Shown here: positions 9,931-21,900 of the stretch, one piece after another | Position numbering within the stretch: the first letter of the stretch is position 1 | Layout of the letters: every line of letters begins with the position of its first letter | Assembly: GCA_002633005.1 (NCBI GenBank) | Contig: NMRA01000356.1 | Span: 385,095-423,778, forward strand | Direction: 5' to 3' | From: Phoronis australis | Lineage: Eukaryota > Phoronida > Phoronidae | DNA: 38,684 bases | Position numbers and translations under genes: made by a program | Notes under the pieces: model-generated | Told to the model about the DNA's origin: nothing | Databases searched by the model: none | What the model saw: the letters and a program-made list of their open reading frames with translations, nothing else

Positions 9931-12900
9931 GTAAGTGCCGACTCTGTTATGAATGCATCACCTTGGTCATTACGGTTGGTGGTAAGGTGCAGGATTCTTG
10001 TTGTTCTTCCTGTGTGTTGTTTTGTTATCTTGGTAACAACGAGAACATCATAACTTATATCAAGATATGTTACTTAACTGTAAACTCAGTGTGTCTTTTG
10101 TTGGGAGATGAACAAGTATTGTTACAGTGCATATAGGTTATACATTCGTGGAAATGGTTTTAAATACTTGCCAATCGCCACTGCCACATGACAGTGAAAT
10201 GATGGGGGGGTTCTATCTTACTTTCTGATAAGCGATATTTCTGTTGTTTGTTTTGATTAGAGAAACACGGTTCAAAAGAACAAAATATTTAACAGGTATG
10301 ACCAAATCGAGTCTTCAATGACACAGTTGAAATGCCTTCACTGTTCAAGTGCTGCACAACTATGTTTTATTGTCGTGTCATAACTTTCTCACGAGCTTGC
10401 AACAGCATCCTTGCTTACTGAGTGGGCGATAAGTACTGTCAGTGTTGCCAGCAGCAAATAGGAAATTAGTGACAAAATTTTAATCTTGTTGTATGTGTCA
10501 TTCAGATTTTATTGAATATTCAGGTGCTCTTATGCTTGAATATACCAGGAACTTGTGATCATTGACTAAGAGTGCGTGTTTAATTGTTGCCAGACAAGAA
10601 AAATGCAGCACAGGAAAGCATGCTCGTCATAAGTCTGAAGTACACGTGACTGCTCTGTTTGAATTTTCAAATGACACGTTACTTAATTGTCACCCTGTGG
10701 ATGTGTTGATTTCAGCTTGTCATTGACTGGCATCATGATGTATACATACAATAAGTTTACTTAGTTGTCTCCCCGTGGATGTGTTGATTTCAGCTTGTCA
10801 TTGACTGGCATCATGATGTATACATACAATAAGTTTACTTAGTTGCCTCCCCGTGGATGTGTTGATGCCAGCTTGTCATTGACTGGCATCATGATGTATA
10901 CATACAATAAGTTTACTTAGTTGTCTCCCCATGGATGTGTTGATTTCAGCTTGTCATTGACTGGCATCATGATGTATACATACGGTAAAGTCGCGTGATT
11001 TTCGGACGGCCGCCATTTTCGACCAAGAATAAATATTTCCGAGATGAGTTCTTCATAGTCCACGAAATTCGTACAAGGTCCAAAAACTGTTTTTTAATGA
11101 TCTTCGAACTTCGGACAATGTCATAAACGTCGGATTTTTGCCCCGCGACTTTCGGACAAGGAAAATTTTAGAAACGCTAATTTGGGATCGACGCAACTCC
11201 CGTGTCACTAAAGCGTTCAACGGATGATTACTACTCTATAAGGCTTGAATCTGAGAATTGGTGTAACGGGCTTTGTAATTTTTACCTTGTCTTGACGATG
11301 TCATGACCGTTACTCGATTGTCTTGCGTTTAGCTTGTGTTTGGCGCTTTAGCTATGGAAAGAGTCACCGAGTCCCGCATGACGAAAATTTCTGATGAAAA
11401 TACAAATGGGAAATACACCGAAGGCTGCAGTTTTTCGTTGTAGCGTAACATGTGCTCTGGTTTAATTAGACCGTGTTGTTCGACTTCGGACTGTGACATT
11501 GAACTTGCACGCCTGACATCAACTTGCGTGTTTACGAAACGTTTTTATTTTTAAAACGTCCTGGCCTTTGCAAATGCCCTTGTTAGTGGCTAAAATCTCC
11601 GGCGACGTGTCCCGATTTTATTCTTGACGTGATGAGAAATATTTTTTGTTTAGGCCCCCATTCACAATAGGCCACAGCTAAGTCTGTCCGTAGGATATCG
11701 CGCGTTCAAAGTAGTGTAGATAGTGAACAGCAGCAGCCGAATGAGACGGAGCCAAAGTAAAGCTGGTTAAAAATCAAACATAGTGCAAGGCCCAGCACTC
11801 AGAAAGGGGCGCGGCGCACACGCAATTGTTACAGAGACATTGCATCCCTGTCCTATGTTGTGTAAGCGCCGGTGTGCTATAACACATATCAAAAACTAAT
11901 GTACATCCACGTAACCACGTTTCATTACCCTTACAAATTGTCTGTTGCTCTCTGATAAGCATCGCAGATGCAAGAATCTCGCTAAAGAAGATAGTGTGAT
12001 CGTGTGCTTCGTTTGCAATGCCTCACCAAACGTCTCGACGTCTTCAGTCTAGCGTGTTCGTGAGATTCTCACCCTTGCGCCCCTGGTCGCAGACTAGGGT
12101 AGAGTTCAGTAGCTGTCTTGGGAAATACAAAAATCTAGCCAAAATCACGCTTTCAATTCAAAAACACAATACATCAGGTAATTTCATGAATTCTTGCTTT
12201 TTAGCGAAGTTCTAGCGTTACGAGCTTTACCCCAGATGTAAACCTAAAAAAGATTTAACTTGCGGCGACCCAATTTTGCTTGCTCATCCACTGGTCTGTG
12301 TACTTGTGGTCTTGTTAATTCACACCCTGTACCGTCTGAGGTACAACACCCTGAACTCCATGGTGTCCCGAGATTAAGATGAATCCCGACAAGGACACCG
12401 GGACCCTGTGGCACTCTCTGTCTGCGGCGGCTAAGAAAATCCTCCACCAATCATTTCGAAAAATGACAAGTCAGTTGAATCAGATTTGGTAGTCGTTGCT
12501 TCTTGTGGTCCTAGGGGTAGGCTAACAAGAATACAGGACCTGGAGTCCGATGCAACGGGCTTGGAACCTGATAAGTGTTTCCGACCCGGAGTTCGATATC
12601 TACTTTCCACAGGACCTTGCCTTCTTGTCCATGTTACCGCCTTCAGTTGATAGTTTTGAGACAAAAAAGAAACGTGATCTTAAACTACAGACCATGTTTT
12701 TTGTATTACTTAATATAGTTTTAGAGGCATTTCAGCTGTAAGTGTGTTTAATTGTGTTGACTGTTACATTGCTAATTATTATTGTTCTATTTTTACCCGA
12801 GGTGATGCCTTACTTGCAGCAAGGGTAAATAATTTTGGGAAGTATTACCAGCGATTTCCGTATATAAGTTGGGGAAACCAAACGTCTTATGTAAAAATAC

Positions 12901-15900
12901 ACCAGGGCCTATACTCAGCAATGCCGAATACACGAACACAGTATAAATACTGTAGCTCACCCTAATTATATCCTAGTGGGAATAGCATTATTTTTAGATT
13001 TCAAGCATGCATTTTTATTCTCAGATATGCATCCTAGGTATATTTTAGGAAAAAATTTAAGATACGCAAATTGGCCATATTTTCTTCTGGATTTATATAC
13101 GGAAATTTACGGTGGATCTTCTTAAACCTGTAAACCATGAAAATTTCATTGAGACAGTTTTGTTCTACTAACATGTTCAACTAACATTCCGTTCATGCAA
13201 GTCGGTCAGTACGTTCGCATTTAAGGCGTTATTGCAACAGGTAAGTGTTGTTTTGATTTTTGTTTGGTGCTTCCATATTTTATTTTGTTATGTATTCCTG
13301 TCTTCAGATAGTCACTGTTATTCTTCAACAACATTTCTGTACTTATAATGAGACTTCAGTAAACTCGCGACTGTTCATACTTTAAATGTTAGCAGAAGTG
13401 TGTAGTGTCCATCAGCAGAGACCTGTGGGAAGAACTATTTTCCGTAACTGTAGCAAATATATGACGCAATGAAATGAAAACGGTCGACATAGATGAATTG
13501 TAATTGGTTAAATGTATATTAAGAAAGAAAATTAAGTATATAAATAGTAGACCGGTTCTTGAATTGCCTGGTTTACGTCCTTCATGAGTTCACCTGTCCC
13601 AAATTGAGTGCTTTCGTTTTTCTTTTCAGGTCGTCACTAGTCGATTCTTCTAACAGTCGTGATCTGCCCAGTAGCCTATTGTATCAACGTGCGCAACAAC
13701 GGTCTTGGCAGGGGGTTGCACCAAGCAGACTCCCTTAGAATTAGTGGCACAAAATCGACATTGGTGTGCAGCAGGAGGCTGAGGGGGGGTGGGGAGGGGT
13801 GGCGGCGTAAATTAGTAGTGACTGAGGGAGACTGAGCTGCGCGAAATTGGTGATGACCGTGGACGGCGCTAAACTGGTGACGACCAGAAGAAACGGCCCT
13901 GTTATCTTCGCAGATTATCAGAAAATGCTAACGATTATCAGTTTCATTTCATCCACAAACAGATTTCACAAGTCAGAGTTTTCACTGTGGTTGAAAACGT
14001 AAGCGAACCCAGATGTGTTAGGTCACCTCAGTTGCATGAAGACGCGCCAGTGTATCACTGAGTAAATATCTGGCGTTTCAAAGGCTGTGGATGAGAAAGG
14101 TTTTAATTGTAAAAAAACGGTTGGGTGAATTTGATGTTGGTAGCATTTGAAATTGCATTTGCTTTCTAGTCAACGCCCTTATATATCCAATATGTTAGTT
14201 AATCGTGTCTTCAGCCGCGCAGCACTGTACTAGTCGACGCATTCCCATCATTTGCAGTAGGCCTAAACATGTAGAACGACAGCGCTTCTTCAACAATTCA
14301 GACGACTACCAGGACGACAAATGGGGATCACGAGTAGATGAGAAACTACTCGTTTTATTATCATGATTGTCTTTTTAATCTGTTTTGGGTAATTGTTCAA
14401 TCAAAGTTTTTATGTTGAAACTGAGCTTTCAGGTAATATGGAAATAAACTTGTCAGACTTAACTTGCGTTTCGGTTTGTAACCAGCAGACAATGCATGGA
14501 TACCTTTAACAAACATAAATATATGCTATGTTCTTGTCATTGTTCGTCACTTTCTTCACTGAACTCGTTCCCACATCCATTACTGTTACGTTTAATGCAA
14601 AATTCGTTAAAATTGAGAAAGCGCATGTTTTGATGGTTGGGAACCCTCTTTGTGCGCCGAATACGCAAGTCCAGCTTTTTATTGGGAAACCATGCGTTGA
14701 CAGCGCAAACTCGACATTTTTTATTGAGAAAACGCATTTTTACAAAAGAGAATCGGTTGTCTATAACGTTTCATGTGCGTCAACAACGCAAACCAGACCC
14801 ACTCATTGAAAAGCCCATATTTGTCACCAGGAAGACTCTTCACAACGCAGCCCGGCCGATATTTCAAGTGAGATAGCGCAGTTTTGAAAAGATTCCGTCT
14901 CTTGCCGAGAACGGTTTTTGAGCATCGGCAATGCAAGCCGAATATTTCGTATTGAGAAAGCACATCTTTGAAAAGAAGAACCAACACTTGTTGGGAACGG
15001 TCTTTGTGCGTCAACGACGCACATTTCTTGTTGGGAAAGCCAGATTTTCAAAAATTAATCGCTCAGACCATTTGATTCTCATTTACCTGCAATTATACTG
15101 CTATCAAATGACTGAGCCAGCATTGTTGATACTACGACCGCTCATCGAAATTATGTACACCCACGAAATTCGGACACTAGCGGAAACCCAAATTTGGAGG
15201 TCCGCCAAATTCGGACACCACAAAATGATATTTCGCGAGATTCGTCCAAGAATGAATTTTTTCTATTGGAATTAGTTTTCAGTGTCCGAAAATCACGCGA
15301 CTTTACCGACTTTACCGTACAATAAGTTTACTTAGTTGTCTCCCCGTGGATGTGTTGATTTCAGCTTGTCATTGACTGGCATCATGATGTATACATACAA
15401 TAAGTTTACTTAATTTGTCACCCTGTGGATGTGTGGATACAGCTCGTCACTGACCATGCAGTGCTATTACTGAAGACTTGTTTGAGTTAAACACTTGCAT
15501 CTTTATTCGGGACATACATATCGATCATAAAATCACTTTATCAGTACTTATGTTCCCAAGTCTTCTCACACAAAACCTCTGATATAGTGTGTGTTCTATA
15601 CTTTAGCCAGTGCTGCAAAGCGTTGACTCTTCCAGCATCTATTACTCTTGTTAATTTAATAACCTCTGTCTCTATTGCTAGGTCTCTATTGACTAATCAA
15701 GTAGCTGCTGATTCTGTAACTGCAACTCAACTGTAATGTATCCCTAACTTTAATTAACTCAACTGATTTTCACTAACCAATGCCTAGGTTATTTATAGTC
15801 TCTTACAATGTTCTGAACGTTTTCACCAATTCAAGCACATTCTAGAACTTTCTGGAATCTACCCAGTCAGTCTACAAGCATGTTAGGCACTATGATGTTC

Positions 15901-18900
15901 TAGACTAAGACTATTATGCTCTAATATACTGGAATCTACTAGAATATTCTCTAGTATTGTAAAAAATATGTCATAACTGGCTTGACCTCAAGGGTCAGTC
16001 AATCAAAGAAATGGAACAGCCAAATGAAACCTATAATAGAACTGAAATCATTATCATTCCACTCCTGATAGCAATATTGATTGACCTATTTTTTATACAT
16101 TTATTAATAATGAGCACATTTACAATAACACAAAAAGACAAGAACAACACATACACGCACACACACACGCGTACCCCACACCTAATCCTCTTGACTACTA
16201 GGAAAAACACTTTCAAAATTACACCATCTTTTTTGTACAAATTCTGAATTCAAATCCTTATGAGCACTATACTTTTCACTCATGTAATATTGTTTGATGA
16301 AGTTTAAAAATCTACTTAGAAGTGATCTTTTTGATCCAAACTTTTGGGTGTAAATAAACTGTTTACCCAATAATAAAATGTTTTTAAAATTTTTGTTTTT
16401 ATCAAAAAAGCCAATAATAACATTGTTGCCGGTGAGAGTGCCGACACATTGGGGATTTGCTTTGTTTAAAATTTCATTATTAACTTTTGTCCAAAATGAA
16501 TTTATTATTTCACATTCCCAAAATGAGTGTTTCAAAATCTCTTTCGATTGTCCACAAAAGGAACAAGAGCTGTCATCCGTAACTTGAATTATTTTCAAAA
16601 ATGAGTGAGTAGTCAAATTTCTCGTCAAGAGTCTGAACTGAAGCCACCTAATTCTTGGTTCTCTTGTGTTATATAGAAGGGAGTAAACATCTTCCCATGA
16701 AAAATTATTAGTATTTACGTTCAATTTTTTGGCCCGTTTTGATTCCGCTTTTGAGACTTCGGAACTATAATTTAATTGTGTACAAGTATGTCGACACCCT
16801 CTCCCACCACTTCAGTTTCATTAAAATCGTTGGCATGACAACACAATACGCATCAAAACTAACAACTCTTTAGCGCCTTTCATACTAACGTCGACGCTTT
16901 GATGGTTTGGGTAGTTGCGGTCAGTATGAATGCTTAACTCCGATCCTGGATCGAAGTTAACAGCTCCAGTTAACATGGCAGTTAACAGATGGATTTAACA
17001 ATGCAGCATTGACGCTGCAGTGCAGTATGAACGATTATCTTCGGTCCAATGGAAGTTATCGCCAGGTGCCACTGTTATCGTCATTAATTACAGGTTAGTG
17101 CTGTCACTAATACCGGCTTATATTTTGCTCTAATAATGACCAATCGATTTAAAAATAAGTTTAATGTCAATTAGCACAGGTGAATGTTCCCAAATTGTCA
17201 CATTGAAAAAATGTTAGCATGCAGCGCTACCTTGCGATAACTTCGATGACGACAGCATCACCTCCCGTTTACTTCGATGTTCATTAACTATCGAAGTCTG
17301 TATGAACGGTCTAGTTAACTCCGCTGTTTTCGTCGACGCTCCGCTCTGACCAGAGTTAAGTCAATATGAAAGGGCCTTCTCAATACCACATTTCTGTTGG
17401 TACTTACATATTACTGAAATTAGACTATTATACTCCATAAAGTTTGTTTTGATACCTAAAACTTCCACAACAAAATCTATAGTTCAAAATATTACCGTCT
17501 GGCGAAAACAAGTCCTTTATAAAGACTCAGCCTCCATGGCACCAATTCCTGTAGAAAATACTTTTGCCCGGCCTGCAGGTAACTGCTAAACCATGTAGGT
17601 TGTTTAAGAAAATCTATCTGATTTTTGATTTTCAAACAATTTCCAAAGGAGATTACTCATTCAAAAAAATCTTTCGAGAAATGAATATTAGGCAAATTTT
17701 TCTTGAGAAAATCAACTCTATACTTTTTTTAAACATTTACTACAATAATAACACAGTACAAAGACAGAAATCCCCAATGACACATCACACACACACACGC
17801 ACTTATTTCACCGAAAACTCAATTTCACAAATCAAAAACACCCAATGTACTTTTCTCATCTGCATTTCTTTTTAAAGAGGAAAAAAATAACAGACCATCT
17901 TTGGAGAAATATGTCTCCTAATCCATTTTTACAATAATTATATTTTTCGAATGTGGAATTCTTTTTTTGAAAAGTGTTATAGATGGATGTTTTACTTTCA
18001 GCTTTCTACAGTATATATGCTTTTTGGCCAAAAGAACGATAAGATTCAACAGTTCATTTGCTTTTCCAGTTCTACCAAATATAACAGTCTGAAAATCTAT
18101 CGATATATCAACGTTTTTTGCGTGAATATAATATTCAGCTATTCTTTTCCAAAAAGGCTGAACAAAAGTGCAACCCCAAAGTAAATGTTCTAAACTTTCA
18201 GGTTCATTCCTATAAAGGGTACATCGGTCAGTTGGAGAAATACCAATTCGCATTAAAAAGTTATTTGTTGCTAAAATTCTATGTACAATTCTCACTTGAA
18301 ACCATCTGAGTCTAACAGTTGAAGAACAAAAAACAGAAGTTTGAAAACATAACTTCCATTCGGTCATTGATCTTGCAAAAGCAAAAGTATTTTCCCATTT
18401 TTCTAATCCTTTTGGTTTTTGAAACAAAGTTGTCCAAAAAATATCACATAGATCACGAGTACCTTTCGAATTTTTGGCCAAAATTTGCCAGAGTTGTGAG
18501 ATAACTGGTTGAGACGCTTTTGAACTTGAAAACGATATTTTTTTTGAAGGTTAATTTCTAGCAATTTTTCAGTCCGTAATAAAGAGTAAATAAAGGTTTA
18601 AACTCAAATTTGTCTGCAAAAAAATTCCGTTTTTGTCAAATAAGTCACCTAAGAATCTCACGCCCTTTTCATTCCAAGTAGGATAAAATATTGGTTTTCC
18701 TCCAACTTGAGCCTTTGTGTTATGCCATAAAGGATGGGACAGTAAAGTTCAGTTTTTCTAGAATATGTTTCTAAGGCTGTGGCAAGGATATCAGAAGATG
18801 TACAATTTTTGAAACCGCAAGCGCCTTGATTACTGTAATCCTCCCGAATGGCATCAAAATTCTTTTGGACCAATTTTTCAAAATTAATTCAATATCTTTC

Positions 18901-21900
18901 AATTTCACCAAGTAATTCTGGTCTGCCATATCATGTAAGCTGACTTAGAAATTAATCATGAAATTTGTTTTGGTCCATGATAACTGTTCTCTGACAAATT
19001 TTTTGAGCGCTGTTAACCATGCTGTCAAACCACATGGCTTTTGTTTTTTCAACATTGACCCTGAGGCTGGAGAAATGAGCAAACAGATTTAGAATATTTA
19101 AAGTGTCATCAGCATATTGGGATAGTAAGTACTCATGATCCAGAATTTTGATTCCATTTATATTTTTGTTTTGTCTGATCTTGAGAGCCAAAATTTCTGC
19201 ACAAATAATAAATAGATAAGGAGATAATGGGTCACCTTGTCTGACTCCTCTTTGTATATCAAACCAACGAGGAGGTTGGCCACTAACAATAACACATGAT
19301 TTGATATTTTTATAGAAAACTTTGACCCATCTCTTAATTGACCACCCAAAATTAAAATTAAAAAAAAAAAGATAAAGCTTTTTCAATGAAAACCCCAACA
19401 CAATGAGTCAAAGGCTTTTTCAAAATCTATAAGAAGTAGTAGCCCATGTATTTGAATCATCTGGGAATAATAGAACTGATCATATAGCACACGAATGTTA
19501 TCAGCCAAGTTCCTTCCCGAGATGTAGCCACTCTGATCCTCATGAATAATTTTCCCTAGCACAGGCTTATTGCATTCCGCAACTGCTACAGACGTGATTT
19601 TGTAGGTTACATTGAGAAGAGAAATAGGACGCCAGTTTTTTAGAAAATGTTTACTTTTGTCTGCACTTTTGGGAATACAGGTAATAATACCTTCTTTCTG
19701 AGTGGATGGTAGTTGACCCACAGCAAAGCTGGTATTTATAGATCGGAGTACAAAATATCTGTATCATCCCAAAAGAATTTAAAACACTCAATGGTAAACC
19801 CATTAGAGCCAGGACTGTTATTGCTTTTCAGCTTTTTCAAACACTTGTTTGCAAAAAACTAAAGGTGCAGCAATATCTATCTCTTTGCAAATTAATGATG
19901 ACAAAGTTAAGAAAAGTCTTGGAGTCCGGCATAAATGGTAGTTTGTTTACGGAATACTACGAAACAATAATTCTTCACAAGTGAAAACTTGTCACCTGTG
20001 GTGAGTTGCCTGCCTATACACTTGGGAAAGCGGAATATTGTTTGAGCTGTTTGTGAGCACATTGAAAATGATGAAAACGGGGCTGATGATGATAAAAACT
20101 GTTGGGTGTGCAAATTGCAGGTGATTCAAGACTTCATGAACGTGACTCATTACAACCGTACAGGAATGTACATGGACAGCTCATCGCTGACTATCCTTTG
20201 GTCAGCCACCGTCGCTGTGTTCGCTGTCGGAGGGATGATCGGGGGCGTGTGTGCTGGTATCTGGGCTGACAAGTTTGGAAGGTATAAATATCCATCCTTG
20301 GCAATTTTCTGTTTGTTGTTTTATTAAACTATGTGTTTCACATATATGTGAAATAAGTTTTTATAAACAAATGCTGCACAGTCGAGCAACGATTTTCACT
20401 GGTGATGGGAGTCGGATGGATTGTCATAATGGATAGGATTCAAACCTACAGATCGTCGCATATAATTGGTAATGGATAATCATATTTTAAGGTTATCTAC
20501 TCTCAACTCTTAGAGTCAAATATCGAAAAAATTATGCTTTGTCAACCTTAAAAAATAAAGGCATCAAAAGTTCTAGAAACTGAATGATGTTTATGGTGTA
20601 TAAAATGTCTGGTCTTACCGCACACTCCCTGGGTTGACTAATGTTCACCTTCTAGTAAATGATCGATAACCCTCAGTAAGCCAACTAATAACTTGTGTTA
20701 GTCTCCTCCCTATAATACAGCCAGAATACATTGTGTAATGTAGTAAGTCTCAAGTCAAACTTGATCAATTAGTCAGCATGATATAACTTTAGTGCAAAGA
20801 TTTTTCAATATTGTTTTTGGTTGATTGGGATTGTTAAAGCTGACACTGCACAAATTACACAGTGACACTCTATTTATTGCCAACAATCTGTCAATAATAG
20901 CTGCAGTAGTTTCTTATCTGAGCTCATGTTGTATTGAATTTTTCCAATATTGCACAAGCTACTCTAAGACATGTTTTATTCAATATGTTCGACACATGCT
21001 ATTTTTAAGTTTTGCACAAGCCATTTTGTTCGTTCATTAGATGTACTTTGCTGTCCAAACCAACAGTTCGTTCATTAGATGTACTTTGCTGTCCAAACCA
21101 ACAGTTCGTTCATTAGATGTACTTTGCTGTCCAAACCAACAGTCCGTTCATTAGATGTACTTTGCTGTCCAAACCAACAGTTCGTTCATTAGATGTACTT
21201 TGCTGTCCAAACCAACAGTTTGTTCATTAGATGTACTTTGTTGTTCAAACCAACATTTTACTTTGCTTTCCTCTTCAAAATACATAAAGTGCCCGTGCTC
21301 TTAAAGAGTAGTATATTGGGATGTATTTTAAACTGCATTGGAAGTGGTTTAACCATTGTTGGATCATTCAACACCAGAGTACATTTTTTACGTCTGTGTA
21401 GTGATTTTCTGAATACAGTGTGATCTCATTTTTTAAAATGTTAAAAATTCCTTGACTTAAAGATGAATGAAGATTTTCATTTCATTATTGCAATTGTAGA
21501 ATGGCTTGACTGTTTTTTCTTGCAGGAAGCGAGGGATGTTATATAACACAGTGTTTGGTATTGCAGCCGGTGCTCTGTTTGGATTCAGCAAGCTAGCACT
21601 GTCTTATGAAATGATCGTGGTAGCGAGGGTTATTGTTGGATTTCACTGTGGTATGTCACTGATGACCATGTGCTAATAAACCACATTTATTGCTTATTCA
21701 AGCCGCTTGTTGAACTAGGCTTAGTAAGCCAATCTCATTAAATGTTACCATCACATAGTCTCAACACGCACATGGCTTGATACCTTCCTTCTTAGGGCTC
21801 TGTTGTGACCAGAGTTGTGCTACAAGTGTCAACTATGGAAAACAAATGGGGAAAATTTTCCAGGACACGTATTTTGTATTCAAGAATTAAAATCTCTGTA

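Larger units (their letters stand above)
10983..15317. mobile_element. 4.3-kb TIR transposon inserted at TA
   Basis: Left end CGGTAAAGTCGCGTGATT (perfect to 11007) and right end 15283-15317 are inverted complements; the right end has an extra 9-base duplication (CGACTTTAC twice). It splits a minisatellite unit, with TA on both sides (10981-10982, 15318-15319), so size and target duplication are exact. TTCGGAC recurs near both ends (around 11001, 11112, 11152; 15169, 15210), likely transposase-binding repeats. A TA target suggests Tc1/mariner-like, but no transposase domain was recognised; open frames inside are short and featureless. Candidate non-autonomous or highly decayed element. Confidence 0.85.
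16087..17720 (-). mobile_element. L1/Tx1-type LINE, 5'-truncated copy 2
   Basis: Minus-strand ORF2 3' end: an [14 protein letters not shown] stretch (about 17440-17500), then the C-terminal zinc-finger region (16770-16182), a GT-rich 3' UTR (16150-16175) and an A-rich end near 16087. It is interrupted by a 504-bp TIR element (16873-17376). Frameshifts and stops show it is dead. Same orientation and same kind of GT-rich tail as copy 1. Confidence 0.8.
17724..19895 (-). mobile_element. L1/Tx1-type LINE, 5'-truncated copy 1
   Basis: Minus-strand ORF2 from the start of the reverse-transcriptase palm ([10 protein letters not shown] near 19830) through the catalytic motifs to the zf-RVT-like C-terminus, a GT-rich 3' UTR (17780-17800) and an A-run near 17724. 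The connecting region reads [17 protein letters not shown] and GDLFDKNG (18560-18740), typical for this clade. At least four frame breaks. Truncation at about 19895 is the usual 5' truncation of target-primed insertion. Confidence 0.85.

Noticed and set aside
10681-10982. Regular direct repeats that could suggest a CRISPR array
   Set aside because: Units are contiguous 78-bp tandem copies with no unique spacers, in an animal intron; the other arrays are likewise plain minisatellites.
11774-12965. Several 60-77 codon frames inside the 4.3-kb TA element
   Set aside because: None shows a transposase motif and they lie on both strands in conflicting frames.
20401-20470. Possible tRNA-like segment (GGATTCAAACC)
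   Set aside because: No cloverleaf could be formed; no A box at a proper distance. No tRNA or rRNA gene was found in the window.
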